DNA of 64,000 nucleotides from Tabrizicola sp. TH137 (GCF_002855575.1 NZ_PKRQ01000009.1:16988-80987); one strand, 5' to 3'. Shown: positions 54,591 through 63,430, numbered from the stretch's first letter. Translations and numbers: made by a program. The notes: generated by a model from the letters alone, not told the origin.

Positions 54591-55475
54591 ATGCCCCTGA
54601 TCGGCTATGCACGCGTCTCGACTGAGGATCAGACCCCCCTGCCCCAGTCGCAGGCCCTGAAATCCGCGGGTTGCGCAGAGATCCATGAAGAGCAAGCATC
54701 GGGAGGGAACCGCGCGCGGCCCGTGCTGGCCCGCGTGCTCGAGCGGATTAGCAAGGGCGACACGCTGGTTGTCGTGCGCATTGATCGTCTGGCGCGGTCG
54801 CTGTCGCACCTCCTCGAAGTGATCGAACGGCTGGAAGCCAGAGGCGCCTTCTTCCGATCGCTCATGGACCCGATCGATACGTCCTCGCCGCAGGGCAAGT
54901 TCACCCTGCAGGTTCTGGGTGCTGCGGCCGAGTTCGAGCGGGCCCTGATCCGCGAACGCACCAAAGCCGGGCTAGCCAGTGCAAAGACTAAAGGCCGGGT
55001 TGGCGGCAATCCGGGCCTGCGCGCGCGGGATCCGGCGGCGCTGCGCAAGTTGAGGCTGGCCCGGCAGGACGGCTACATGGAGCGGCTGAATGAGACGGCG
55101 CAGGACTGGGTTCCCCATGTCCGTCGCCTGCGCCCCAACTTGGCCTGGGAAGACGTGCTGCGCATCGTCAACGGCCCCCTGCCCCGCGAGCGCCAATGGA
55201 CGCAAAGCCGCCTTTTGCGCGCGGTCAACGCCTATGTGCGGGACGGCTTCCTACCGCCCACGGTACTGGACCGCGCCGGCCGCCGCGAAACCGACGACCG
55301 CCTGCCCGTCATCGTCGCCGCCATCAAGGGCGCGGATCCGGACATCACGCTTCAGGCGATCTGCAGCCGGCTGGAAGCCATGCGCGAGCGAACACCCCGT
55401 GGGCGGACAAGCTGGCAGCCGTCATCCGTGAAGATGCTGCTGGAGAGGGCTGTGAGGCTGGGGCTGCTTGCGTAG
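54591..55475 (+). CDS. Serine recombinase (resolvase/invertase family)
   Basis: 294 residues from ATG 54591. N-terminal catalytic domain (1-140): LIGYARVSTEDQ with the nucleophile Ser10, VVRIDRLARSLSHLLEVIER with the R-x-D-R-x-x-R-S motif and AAAEFERALIRERTKAGL (E helix start). The C-terminal 150 residues are longer than in Tn3-type resolvases and helical, with RESW-type DNA-binding segments only vaguely visible. It would resolve plasmid dimers or mobilise an element. Divergent from DUF1403. Confidence 0.9.
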   Translation: MPLIGYARVSTEDQTPLPQSQALKSAGCAEIHEEQASGGNRARPVLARVLERISKGDTLVVVRIDRLARSLSHLLEVIERLEARGAFFRSLMDPIDTSSPQGKFTLQVLGAAAEFERALIRERTKAGLASAKTKGRVGGNPGLRARDPAALRKLRLARQDGYMERLNETAQDWVPHVRRLRPNLAWEDVLRIVNGPLPRERQWTQSRLLRAVNAYVRDGFLPPTVLDRAGRRETDDRLPVIVAAIKGADPDITLQAICSRLEAMRERTPRGRTSWQPSSVKMLLERAVRLGLLA

Positions 55476-55557
55476 TCGAGATACCTTGCAAATCCTCCAC
55501 GACATGGAAGGAATACAAGGCTTTGGCCAGCGCCATGCTCAGAAACTCTCTGCTCAC

Positions 55558-55953
55558 TCACACAAAGGGGTTGATGATGCGAAGCTGGCCTTCGATCAGC
55601 AGGCCATCTTGCATGTCCTCGCTCCACAGCGTGGTGCAGCCCGCAACCAGAGCGCTGGCCACGATCATGGCGTCGTAGATCGAGAAGCTGTAGCGTTCCG
55701 CCAAGGCGCGGCCGACGTCATGGGTCTGAATGGTCAGGTCTTCGACGTGGCACAAGGCACGAATGCCCTCAATAAACGCCCCTGCTTCCTCCCAACTCAG
55801 GCCAGCCTTGCGGCGACAGTTCACCAGCGTCTCGTTCAGGACCTGAACGCTGATCCGGGGCCCCTGCCCCAGGATAACCTCGGCGCGATCGGCCTTTGGG
55901 CCATCGTCGAGCAGGTAAAGAACGACATTCGTGTCCGCGAACTCAGCGCTCAT
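55558..55953 (-). CDS. vapC: VapC-type toxin, PIN-domain ribonuclease
   Basis: 131 residues from ATG 55953 (ATG 55962 also possible). PIN acidic residues: Asp in FADTNVVLYLL, Glu in LNETLVNCRRKAG, Asp in SIYDAMIVASALVAGC and Asp in WSEDMQDGL. It probably cleaves RNA unless bound by the antitoxin encoded just upstream, whose stop it overlaps. With vapB it should act in plasmid maintenance, next to the replication genes. Confidence 0.92.
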   Translation of the reverse strand: MSAEFADTNVVLYLLDDGPKADRAEVILGQGPRISVQVLNETLVNCRRKAGLSWEEAGAFIEGIRALCHVEDLTIQTHDVGRALAERYSFSIYDAMIVASALVAGCTTLWSEDMQDGLLIEGQLRIINPFV

Positions 55954-56170
55954 GCGCGTCATCGCGGCTCAGGCGCTCTGCAGCGGGCAGCTTGCCCCGG
56001 AAGCGGCGCAGACCCGTCAGCACCTCATCTGCGCGCGCCAGACGACGGACTCTGACCTCGCCGTCGTCCTTCACCAGATCGATCTGATCGCCTTCCTTGA
56101 GGCCAAGCTCCCGGACAAGCTCCGCGGGCAGACGAACGGCAAGCGAGTTGCCCCATTTTGCGACCTGCAT
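55943..56170 (-). CDS. vapB: VapB-type antitoxin, AbrB/SpoVT fold
   Basis: 75 residues from ATG 56170, with AGGAGG seven bases upstream. MQVAKWGNSLAVRLPAELVR and LGLKEGDQIDLVKDDGEVRV are typical swapped-hairpin AbrB antitoxin sequence; the rest (LARADEVLTGLRRFRGKLPA) is the toxin-binding tail. Represses its own promoter with the toxin bound, through the repeat at 56187-56210. Confidence 0.92.
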   Translation of the reverse strand: MQVAKWGNSLAVRLPAELVRELGLKEGDQIDLVKDDGEVRVRRLARADEVLTGLRRFRGKLPAAERLSRDDAHER

Positions 56171-56186
56171 CGCAGCCTCCTGCATG

Positions 56187-56210
56187 GATATACTTGCAGT
56201 AATGTATATC
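56187..56210. promoter_or_regulatory. vapBC operator palindrome
   Basis: GATATAC at 56187-56193 and GTATATC at 56204-56210 with a ten-base spacer, 16 bases upstream of vapB. Fits binding of two AbrB-type antitoxin dimers with toxin. Confidence 0.7.
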
Positions 56211-56385
56211 ATTCTGGCTGCATGGGCAAGACTGCCCGCGAGCCTGGGCTACTCTTGTGCGTCAGGCAGCGGCTGGCACTATATTTAGAAAGGGCTTGCG
56301 CGAATCTGGCTCCTCCGGCAATAGTCACGGAAAAGGGCGACTAAACGCCGAAATCCGTGAACACGCCACGGACGCGCGAGGGCAG

Positions 56386-57570
56386 ATGAGCAGAGCCGAT
56401 AGACCAGAAGACCTGAACGCCGTGATCCGCCAGCACTCAGAGTTGTTGGCGGCGCAACTTCATGCGCAGCGTGAGAGCCTGTTCCCGCCCGACGCTTCAA
56501 AAACTATGCGCAAATTCACCTCTGGGGAAGCCGCTGCACTGTTGGGCGTCAACGACTCATACCTCAGGAAGCTTCACCTTGATGGCAAGGGACCATCGCC
56601 AGAGGTCACATCGGGGAACCGGCGGCATTATTCTGCTGAAGATATCCATAACTTGCGGATATTGTTGGAGAAAACAGCTCGCAAGCCGGGAGACTACCTG
56701 CCTGGTCGCCGCGCTGGAGATCATCTTCAGGTTATTGGCGTAATGAACTTCAAGGGTGGTAGTGGCAAGACAACCTCCTCGGCGCATCTTGCGCAAAGGT
56801 TGGCCCTCAAAGGGTACCGTGTCCTGGCAATCGACCTTGATCCGCAGGCATCGTTTACGGCCTTGCACGGGGTTCAGCCGGAGTTCGACCTGCTTGATGG
56901 TGGCACACTCTACGATGCGATCCGCTATGAAGATCCGGTTCCGATAGCAGAGGTCATCCGCAAGACCTACATACCGAACTTGGACCTGATTCCCGGAAAC
57001 CTCGAACTCATGGAGTTTGAGCACGAGACGCCCCGGGCACTTTCTCGCGGTAATGCGGGATTGTTCTTCTTCCGTGTGAAGGAGGCACTTGCGCAGGTCG
57101 ATGATCGGTATGACGTCGTCGTTATCGACTGTCCTCCGCAACTCGGATTCTTGACCATGTCCGCGCTGTCGGCCGCGACAGGCGTTCTTGTGACGATCCA
57201 TCCCGAGATGCTCGACGTGATGTCGATGAGCCAGTTCCTCAGAATGACGGCCGACCTCATGGATGTCATCGCCGATAGCGGAGCCGACATGTCGCATGAC
57301 TGGATGCGCTATCTGTTGACCCGTTACGAGCCGACGGATGCACCACAGAACCGCATCGTCGCCTTCCTGCGGACGATGTACGGAGACAAGGTATTGAACG
57401 CTCCGATGCTCAAGTCGACGGCCATATCGGATGCCGGCCTGACGAAGCAGACCCTGTACGAGGTCGAACGGAGCGCCTTCACCCGGACGACCTATGACCG
57501 GGCAGTCGAAAGCCTGAATGCCGTCAACGATGAGATCGCCCAGCTCATCCAGAAGACGTGGGGGCGCTGA
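56386..57570 (+). CDS. repA: Plasmid partitioning ATPase RepA (repABC)
   Basis: 394 residues. ParA-type ATPase: Walker A VMNFKGGSGKTTSSAHLAQR, LDPQASFTALHG, VVVIDCPPQLGFLTMSAL (Walker B). An N-terminal HTH region, TSGEAAALLGVNDSYLRKLH, is typical of RepA in repABC plasmids and serves in autorepression. Start at ATG 56386, although the frame is open upstream. It segregates the plasmid with RepB and represses the operon. Its TGA overlaps the repB ATG. Confidence 0.95.
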   Translation: MSRADRPEDLNAVIRQHSELLAAQLHAQRESLFPPDASKTMRKFTSGEAAALLGVNDSYLRKLHLDGKGPSPEVTSGNRRHYSAEDIHNLRILLEKTARKPGDYLPGRRAGDHLQVIGVMNFKGGSGKTTSSAHLAQRLALKGYRVLAIDLDPQASFTALHGVQPEFDLLDGGTLYDAIRYEDPVPIAEVIRKTYIPNLDLIPGNLELMEFEHETPRALSRGNAGLFFFRVKEALAQVDDRYDVVVIDCPPQLGFLTMSALSAATGVLVTIHPEMLDVMSMSQFLRMTADLMDVIADSGADMSHDWMRYLLTRYEPTDAPQNRIVAFLRTMYGDKVLNAPMLKSTAISDAGLTKQTLYEVERSAFTRTTYDRAVESLNAVNDEIAQLIQKTWGR

Positions 57571-58562
57571 TGACCGACACCAAGAAAAAACGTATGTCCA
57601 TGCTCGACAGTTTGGCGGCTGCGGGCACGCCCCCTGCCCCGGGCAGCATGATGTCAAGCAATCGGGCGCTCCGCTCTGCGCGCGATGCCGTGGATGCTCA
57701 TCATGTCTGGGAACTCGATCCAGATGAGATCGAGGACGAAAGGTATTCGGATCGCCTCGACCCCAAGGATGTGCATGACCTGCGCGTGTCGATAGAGCAG
57801 AACGGCCAGACCGTCCCCATTCTCGTAAGGCGCCACCCGACCGAGGCCAATCGCTATCTCCTCGTCTATGGACGCCGACGTCTTGAGGCCATTCGTGCCT
57901 CCGACAAGGTCAAGAAGGTTCGAGCGCTTATCGCGAACCTGGACGATACGGCCGCGTTGCGCGCCCAGGTTTCCGAGAACACTGGAAGGCGCGACCTCAG
58001 CTACATCGAACGCTCCCTCTTCGCGCAGGAACTGCTCGACAATGGCTTTGGCTCGCAGGCTCAGATTGCCGAAGTGCTGAACGTGACGCGCTCTGCGGTT
58101 TCGATGTCGATCTCGGTTGCCAAGGCGATCGGGACTGCCTTGGCCCAAGCGATCGGACCGGCGCATGGCATCGGGCGCCCCAGATGGGAGTCCTTGGCGA
58201 AGGACCTGTCTAATGCAGACATGGGCATGGACGAGCTTTGCCAGGTTGCGATTGATGCCCGTGGCAAAGCGGCTGCTGGCGAGCAAGCCGACGAGGAGCC
58301 CCGGGTTGATCCTTCGGTCGCGGCATTTGAGGCCGTTGTCCGTCATGTGAAAAGGAACACTGGTTCTTCTCCTGGCCGGAAGCCGAGACAAAAAGCGACG
58401 CCCCTTCTGATCGATGGCGCGCCTGTGGGAGTGATCAAGAGGTCGACTCGGGCGCTTAGGCTGGATCTTACGAATGTGGACGATGCCTTTGCGCAGTGGC
58501 TCGACGCCCGTGCGCAGAACGTCCTCGAAGATCTCCATGACCGCTGGAAACGCGAGACATGA
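57570..58562 (+). CDS. repB: Plasmid partitioning protein RepB (repABC)
   Basis: 330 residues. ParB-type N-terminal domain with RRHPTEANRYLLVYGRRRLE and NTGRRDLSYIERSLFAQELL, then the HTH SQAQIAEVLNVTRSAVSMSI. It binds parS sites, here likely the GTTCACAGCTGTGAAC palindromes downstream of repC, and works with RepA. TGATG overlap with repA means coupled translation. Confidence 0.95.
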   Translation: MTDTKKKRMSMLDSLAAAGTPPAPGSMMSSNRALRSARDAVDAHHVWELDPDEIEDERYSDRLDPKDVHDLRVSIEQNGQTVPILVRRHPTEANRYLLVYGRRRLEAIRASDKVKKVRALIANLDDTAALRAQVSENTGRRDLSYIERSLFAQELLDNGFGSQAQIAEVLNVTRSAVSMSISVAKAIGTALAQAIGPAHGIGRPRWESLAKDLSNADMGMDELCQVAIDARGKAAAGEQADEEPRVDPSVAAFEAVVRHVKRNTGSSPGRKPRQKATPLLIDGAPVGVIKRSTRALRLDLTNVDDAFAQWLDARAQNVLEDLHDRWKRET

Positions 58563-58599
58563 AGACAGGTAGAGCAGCAACAATAAGGAGGCACGGTAC

Positions 58600-58700
58600 A
58601 GGCTAAAGAAAAGGTCCCGCAAAGCTTGCGCTCCACGAGACCCCAACTTTGATCTTAGCACCTTCAAGGTAGTGGGCCAGCGCGCAAACCGCAAGTCATA
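58600..58700 (-). ncRNA. Candidate counter-transcribed RNA between repB and repC
   Basis: In repABC plasmids a small antisense RNA lies in this gap and represses repC. Here the 182-base gap contains a nested hairpin: GGTC at 58613 with GACC at 58639, enclosing CGCAA-AGC-TTGCG at 58618-58630. Read on the minus strand, the hairpin is followed by CCTTTTC, a terminator-like tail. Ends are approximate and transcription is not shown by the sequence. Confidence 0.4.
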
Positions 58701-58744
58701 TGTGATTCGCGGACCGGTTTTTCTATGCCTTCGTGATTGACATC

Positions 58745-59956
58745 ATGGAGTACACACCGATTTCGCCGTTTATGCGGCCGATCTCGCACGCCCATCTGCG
58801 CGTGATCGAGCGGCCTGAAGCGTCCGTTCAGGGCAAGCCCGTCAACAAGTGGGAGCTCCTTCGCGAGCTGTCCAAGGCGCAGGTCGCCTTTGAGGTTTCC
58901 GAGCGCGATCTGACGGTTCTCCAGGGGCTGCTCAGCTTCTTTCCGAATGATGCGCTTGGCGGGAACGCGGAGATGGTCGTCTTCCCTTCCAACAAAGCGA
59001 TCTGCGAGCGGCTGAACGGTATGCCTGCCTCCACGATGCGTCGTCACCTGGCCCGCTTGGTCGAAGCAGGCTTGCTCATGCGGCGTGATAGCCCCAACGG
59101 GAAGCGCTATGTCCGCAAGACTGGCGAAGAGCGTGTGGCTTTTGGCTTCGACCTCTCGCCGCTTTACTGTCGGTCCGAGGAGATTGCACGAGCTGCAGAG
59201 GCCGTGCGTGAGGCCGAGGAGCGTATCAGGCGGTTGAGGGAAGTTGTGAGCCTCATGCGGCGCGATCTCGCGGCCCTCGCGGACTTTGGAGAGGAGATCC
59301 AGCCGGGCTTTGGCTTCTGGAATGAGCTTCGCGACACGGCGGTCATCACAGCGCGCGCTCTGCGCCGCAAGTTGTCGTTTGCTGATCTCGCGGCCTGCCG
59401 TGACGAACTTGAAGCTCTCCTGGATAAGGCCCGGAACCTCATTGATGGCCCTGAAACAGAAGAAATGAACACCAATGATGATCGTTTTGAGCGCCACTAT
59501 CATAATTCAAATACAGACCCTTTCGATCTTGAACCTGCCTTAGAAAAAGGCGGGGCGGCGGCCGGCGCGCCTGATGAGGATACCGAGGCGCGCGGTGCAG
59601 ATGTGGAAGAAGCAGAGACGAGAAGTTTGCCAAAGATTCCACTCCATCTGGTGATTGCGGCTTGCCCTTCCCTCAAAACTTTCTACCAGGGCGATATCCG
59701 ACACTGGCATCAGCTTTTCGATGCGGCCTGCCACGTCCGGCCCGCCATGGGTATCAGTGCATCCGCCTGGGAAGAAGCGCAGCGGTTCATGGGTCCAGAG
59801 CAGGCGTCCATCGTCCTGGCCGCCATCTTGGAACGCTTCTCCGATATCCGATCGCCTGGGGGGTACCTTCGCGCGCTTACATCGAAGGCAGCGGCGGGCG
59901 AATTCTCCTGCGGGCCGATGGTCATGGCGCTGATGTCCCGGCGGACTGCTGCCTGA
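58745..59956 (+). CDS. repC: Plasmid replication initiator RepC
   Basis: 403 residues from ATG 58745 (a GTG at 58733 is also in frame). Family features: HLRVIERPEASVQGKPVNKW, VFPSNKAICERLNGMPASTM and RRHLARLVEAGLLMRRDSPN, the winged-helix initiator region, then LVIAACPSLKTFYQGDIRHW and APMGISASAW-like sequence near the C-terminus. The replication origin of this plasmid class is inside repC. It is the last of repABC. Confidence 0.96.
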   Translation: MEYTPISPFMRPISHAHLRVIERPEASVQGKPVNKWELLRELSKAQVAFEVSERDLTVLQGLLSFFPNDALGGNAEMVVFPSNKAICERLNGMPASTMRRHLARLVEAGLLMRRDSPNGKRYVRKTGEERVAFGFDLSPLYCRSEEIARAAEAVREAEERIRRLREVVSLMRRDLAALADFGEEIQPGFGFWNELRDTAVITARALRRKLSFADLAACRDELEALLDKARNLIDGPETEEMNTNDDRFERHYHNSNTDPFDLEPALEKGGAAAGAPDEDTEARGADVEEAETRSLPKIPLHLVIAACPSLKTFYQGDIRHWHQLFDAACHVRPAMGISASAWEEAQRFMGPEQASIVLAAILERFSDIRSPGGYLRALTSKAAAGEFSCGPMVMALMSRRTAA

Positions 59957-59974
59957 AGTTCACAGCTGTGAACT
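59957..59974. other. parS-like palindrome 1
   Basis: AGTTCACAGCTGTGAACT directly behind the repC stop. The core GTTCACAGCTGTGAAC fits the repABC partition consensus GTT-N4-GC-N4-AAC and is fully self-complementary. Confidence 0.82.
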
Positions 59975-60002
59975 GTTCGTGGCAGGGTGAGAGCTTTCCC
60001 CA

Positions 60003-60022
60003 GAGTTCACAGCTGTGAACTC
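60003..60022. other. parS-like palindrome 2
   Basis: A 20-base perfect palindrome, GAGTTCACAGCTGTGAACTC, holding the same 16-base core as the first copy, 47 bases further on (core to core). Two spaced copies fit a partition centromere bound by RepB. Confidence 0.82.
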
Positions 60023-60133
60023 ATTTAGCGGAATCGAGCTTACGGATCCTTAGAGGGAAAGATTGGGGGTTGAGGGGTGACGGGAAGTGAGATCGGGAGA
60101 GTGTCTTCCGGCGCCCGTCGTGGAGAAGATCTG

Positions 60134-62305
60134 ATGGCGAAAGTTGCCCAGAACGTCGTCCTGTCCCCGTCGCGGGACATCCCCTTCGACAAGCTCATGC
60201 TGAGCCAGACCAACGTGCGACGCATCAAGGCCGGCGTCTCGGTCGAGGAACTGGCCGAGGACATCGCGCGTCGCGGCCTGCTGCAGGGGTTGAACGTGCG
60301 GCCCGTGCTTGATGCCGAAGGTGTCGAGACCGGCATGTTCGAGATCCCGGCCGGTGGTCGGCGCTTCCAGGCGCTGTCGCTGCTGGTGAAGCAGAAGCGG
60401 CTGGCGAAGGCCGCGCCGATCCCCTGCATCGTGCGGGATGCCGCGTCTCATATCCTGGCAGAGGACGACTCGCTGGCGGAGAACATGCAGCGCGTGGCAC
60501 TGCATCCGCTCGACCAGTTCAGGGCGTTTCAAGCCCTGCGCGAGAAAGGTCAGGGCGAGGAGGCGATCGCCGCCGCCTTCTTCGTCACCCCGCAGATCGT
60601 GAAACAGCGCCTGAAGCTCGCCTCCGTGGCCCCTGCCCTGCTCGAGGTCTATGCCGAGGATGGGATGACGCTGGAACAGCTGATGGTCTTCACGGTGAAC
60701 CCGGACCACGCGCGTCAGGTTCAGGTCTGGGAGGCTGTGAAGAACTCCTGGAACAAGGAGCCCTACGCCATCCGGCGCATGCTGACGGAAACTTCGGTCC
60801 GGGCGTCGGATCGCCGCACTGTCTTCGTGGGTGTCGATGCCTATGAGGCGGCGGGCGGTGTGGTACTGCGTGATCTCTTCCAGGGCGATGACGGAGGCTG
60901 GCTCGAGGACCCCGCCCTGCTCGACCGGCTGGTCTCCGAGAAGCTCCAGGCGGAAGCCGGGGCGCTGACCTCAGAGGGCTGGAAGTGGATCGAGGTGGCG
61001 ACCGACCTGCCCTACGGCTACAGCCACGGTCTCCGGCGTCTGGCCGGTGATCCTGCACCGATGACCGACGAGGACAGCGCTTCTCACGCGGCGCTGCTCG
61101 CCGAGTATCGTGCGCTGGAAGAGGAATATTCCGGCAAGGACGAATACCCCGAGGAGATCGACGCTCGGCTCGGGCAGCTCGAGATGGCAATGGAGGCGCT
61201 TGAGCAGCGGCCATTGGTCTACGACCCGGTCGAGGTCGGGCGCGCTGGCGTCTTCGTGACGCTGGATCGGGACGGCAGCCTCGCGGTCTACCGTGGCTAT
61301 GTCCGGCCCGAGGATGAGCCGCGCGAAGCGACCGCGGTCCAGGCTGACGATACCGCGGGCGTTATGGGGCAGGGGGGTGATGTCGGTGTTTCCAGCTGGA
61401 AACCATCGGCGACCTCCGCTGGGGGCACCGTCATCACTTCGGGTGGTCAGCCGATCGGCGCGGATGCGTCCGATGACGAAGATGACGGTGCGCTGAAGCC
61501 GCTTCCCGAGCGGCTCGTCATGGAACTGACGGCCCACAGGACTCTTGCGCTGCGCGAGGCCATCGGGCGTTCGCCGGATGTGGCGCTGACGCTCCTGCTC
61601 CTGAAGCTGGTGAAGGACACCTTCCGCAGCTCCTCGGCTTCGGGCAGCTGTCTCGAGGCTTCGGTGCGTCATGTCTATATGTCGGCGCAGGCGCCCGATC
61701 TGAAGGACAGCATTGTGGCGAGGCTGGTCGACGAGCGTCACGCGGCCTGGGAGGCCGATCTGCCCCTCGGCGATGATGCCGCGCTCTGGGACTATCTGAC
61801 AGTCCTCGATCAGGGAAGCCGTTTGGCGCTCCTGGCGCATTGCCTCAGCTTCGGGATCAACGCGCTCCATGAGAAGGTGAGCCCCTATGGCGCGGGCATC
61901 TCCGCCAGCGGCTTGACCCGCCGCATGGCACATGCCGACCTGGTGGCACGTGCGGTCGATCTCGACATGGTCGAAGCGGGGTGGGAGCCGACGGTCGACG
62001 GCTACCTCAACCGAGTGCCCAAGGCCCGCATCCTCGAGGCTGTGCGCGAGGCGAAGGGGGAAGGGACCGCGCAGCTTCTCGATCACCTGAAGAAGGGCGA
62101 GATGGCCACCGAAGCCGAGCGGCTCCTCAAGGGCAGCGGCTGGTTGCCCGAGGTCCTGCGTCGCGCTGATCTGGCGGCAGGCGACGGCGAGGAGATCGCA
62201 GAAGGGCAGGGGGAGGATGCGGGCGAGCCCGACGACATCGATCTCCCAGCCTTCCTGACGGCTGATCTGCCGGACACCGTTACGTCGATGATGGCGGCGG
62301 AGTGA
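60134..62305 (+). CDS. Large ParB-like nuclease-domain plasmid protein
   Basis: 723 residues from ATG 60134, with GGAGAAG upstream. Residues 10-130 form the ParB N-terminal domain: FDKLMLSQTNVRRIKAGVSV, EIPAGGRRFQALSLLVKQKR and LAENMQRVALHPLDQFRAFQ, then an HTH around EEAIAAAFFVTPQIVKQRLK. The next 550 residues are unlike RepB and largely acidic/helical. Proteins of this size recur on alphaproteobacterial plasmids; they are accessory, not the partition ParB, and their function is unsettled. It starts just after the parS sites and is followed by a terminator hairpin. Confidence 0.87.
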   Translation: MAKVAQNVVLSPSRDIPFDKLMLSQTNVRRIKAGVSVEELAEDIARRGLLQGLNVRPVLDAEGVETGMFEIPAGGRRFQALSLLVKQKRLAKAAPIPCIVRDAASHILAEDDSLAENMQRVALHPLDQFRAFQALREKGQGEEAIAAAFFVTPQIVKQRLKLASVAPALLEVYAEDGMTLEQLMVFTVNPDHARQVQVWEAVKNSWNKEPYAIRRMLTETSVRASDRRTVFVGVDAYEAAGGVVLRDLFQGDDGGWLEDPALLDRLVSEKLQAEAGALTSEGWKWIEVATDLPYGYSHGLRRLAGDPAPMTDEDSASHAALLAEYRALEEEYSGKDEYPEEIDARLGQLEMAMEALEQRPLVYDPVEVGRAGVFVTLDRDGSLAVYRGYVRPEDEPREATAVQADDTAGVMGQGGDVGVSSWKPSATSAGGTVITSGGQPIGADASDDEDDGALKPLPERLVMELTAHRTLALREAIGRSPDVALTLLLLKLVKDTFRSSSASGSCLEASVRHVYMSAQAPDLKDSIVARLVDERHAAWEADLPLGDDAALWDYLTVLDQGSRLALLAHCLSFGINALHEKVSPYGAGISASGLTRRMAHADLVARAVDLDMVEAGWEPTVDGYLNRVPKARILEAVREAKGEGTAQLLDHLKKGEMATEAERLLKGSGWLPEVLRRADLAAGDGEEIAEGQGEDAGEPDDIDLPAFLTADLPDTVTSMMAAE

Positions 62306-62317
62306 TCTGAGCCATCC

Positions 62318-62339
62318 GAGGGCGGGGAAGCCCGCCCTC
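62318..62339 (+). terminator. Hairpin after the ParB-like gene
   Basis: GAGGGCGGG at 62318-62326 pairs with CCCGCCCTC at 62331-62339, 13 bases after the stop. No clear T run follows. Confidence 0.65.
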
Positions 62340-62404
62340 ATCTCAACAAAATACAGCGATATCAATATGATGAATGCGAAATCTCGCATTAAGGATGAGG
62401 AATC

Positions 62405-62878
62405 ATGTCTGCAACGACCATCATCGACTCAGCCCCCCTCGGGGCGCTTATCCGCTACACCGACGGCAGTCCCAAGCCGCCGGCACGTTTCACCAAGAAG
62501 CTCGCGGCCTGGGAGCGCTCGAACGGCGTCGGTCGTCTCGTGAAGAAGGAACCGCCCAGGGTCTATCCGACCTGGACCGCTCCGGCCTCCTTCACGCTCC
62601 ATGAGGGGAATTTCTCCTCTGACGGGGTGATCCTGGTCACCATCATGCGCAGTCATTCGGCGGATAGCCGTCTGATCTTCGAGGTGGCCGAGGAACCGAA
62701 GCCCGGCCAGGTGCGCGTGCTTCTGGACTTCGGCGGGAACACCGAACTGCTGCATCTGGCGGAGTCCGTCGCCGCAGCGGAGCTCTGGATCGCGCGGGAA
62801 GGTTATCGCAACGCGCGGCTTGAAATCGTCGGTGCCGAAGACGGCGATAGGGCAGGGGGCGCGGACCTGGCCGCTTGA
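62405..62878 (+). CDS. Hypothetical plasmid protein
   Basis: 157 residues, with AGGATGAGGA upstream of the ATG. No motif recognised. The N-terminal half contains GALIRYTDGSPKPPARFTKK; the middle (FTLHEGNFSSDGVILVTIMR) and VRVLLDFGGNTELLHLAESV look like beta strands of a small folded domain. No signal peptide or membrane segment. It follows the ParB-like gene by 99 bases and belongs to the plasmid backbone by position. Confidence 0.7.
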   Translation: MSATTIIDSAPLGALIRYTDGSPKPPARFTKKLAAWERSNGVGRLVKKEPPRVYPTWTAPASFTLHEGNFSSDGVILVTIMRSHSADSRLIFEVAEEPKPGQVRVLLDFGGNTELLHLAESVAAAELWIAREGYRNARLEIVGAEDGDRAGGADLAA

Positions 62879-63265
62879 GCCCTGACATGGCGTGAGGGGC
62901 CTGTCGACGGGCGCGCCTCTCACCGACCGCACCCTCGTCCCGCGATGTCGCGGGGCGCCGAAGGATCCATCCCCCAAAGACGGAGGTCTTCAACCATGAG
63001 CCTGGCCGGGAGGCTGGCGATAGAGCAACTCAGCGGGACAACAAGCTCCAGTCGTCAGGGCACCATCCCCCGCTCGCCATCCCCTTCCTTGCCCCGAATC
63101 CTGTCTTCGAGATCAACCCGCGAGGGGTCGGACTACGGGCAAGCCCGTGCCGCCGGGTGGATTCGGGCAAGCCGAACGCACCCGGTGATGTCAGCCAGTC
63201 TTCGGGCCTGCGGGGTCCTGTCGTGCGGGGGATGGTCCCCCGCCTCCAAGACAGGAGCCAAACAG
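62879..63265. other. Gene-poor GC-rich intergenic region
   Basis: 387 bases with no gene I can support. A frame from 62945 is open through it, but the composition (Ser/Arg-rich, no domain) and the strong ribosome site farther down argue against it. Short inverted repeats such as GGGCAAGCCCGTG and CCCCCCAAAGACGG-type blocks occur. It may carry the promoter of the small membrane peptide gene. Confidence 0.4.
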
Positions 63266-63430
63266 ATGTCCCGCAAAGATGCTCACGCCTTCGCCGCCTC
63301 CCTCGCCGCCACGCTCATGGTCTCGATCGTTGTCTTCCAGGCCGGGGATGGAACTTTCGGCGCCGTCCCCGCCGATGAGATCGACGGAGACGAGGTTCAA
63401 GTGATCGCTGAGGTAGACCCTTGGGCATGA
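63266..63430 (+). CDS. Small membrane-anchored peptide
   Basis: 54 residues from ATG 63266, preceded by AGGAG nine bases upstream. MSRKDAHAFAASLAATLMVS followed by IVVFQ gives a short hydrophobic helix (about 10-26), then an acidic tail (EIDGDEVQVIAEVDPWA). One-helix anchor or signal. Function unknown; similar short peptides can be overlooked because of size. Confidence 0.5.
   Translation: MSRKDAHAFAASLAATLMVSIVVFQAGDGTFGAVPADEIDGDEVQVIAEVDPWA

Noticed and set aside
60971..62389. A 472-codon minus-strand frame under the ParB-like gene
   Set aside because: No domain and no ribosome site; the sense strand has a continuous ParB-type gene.
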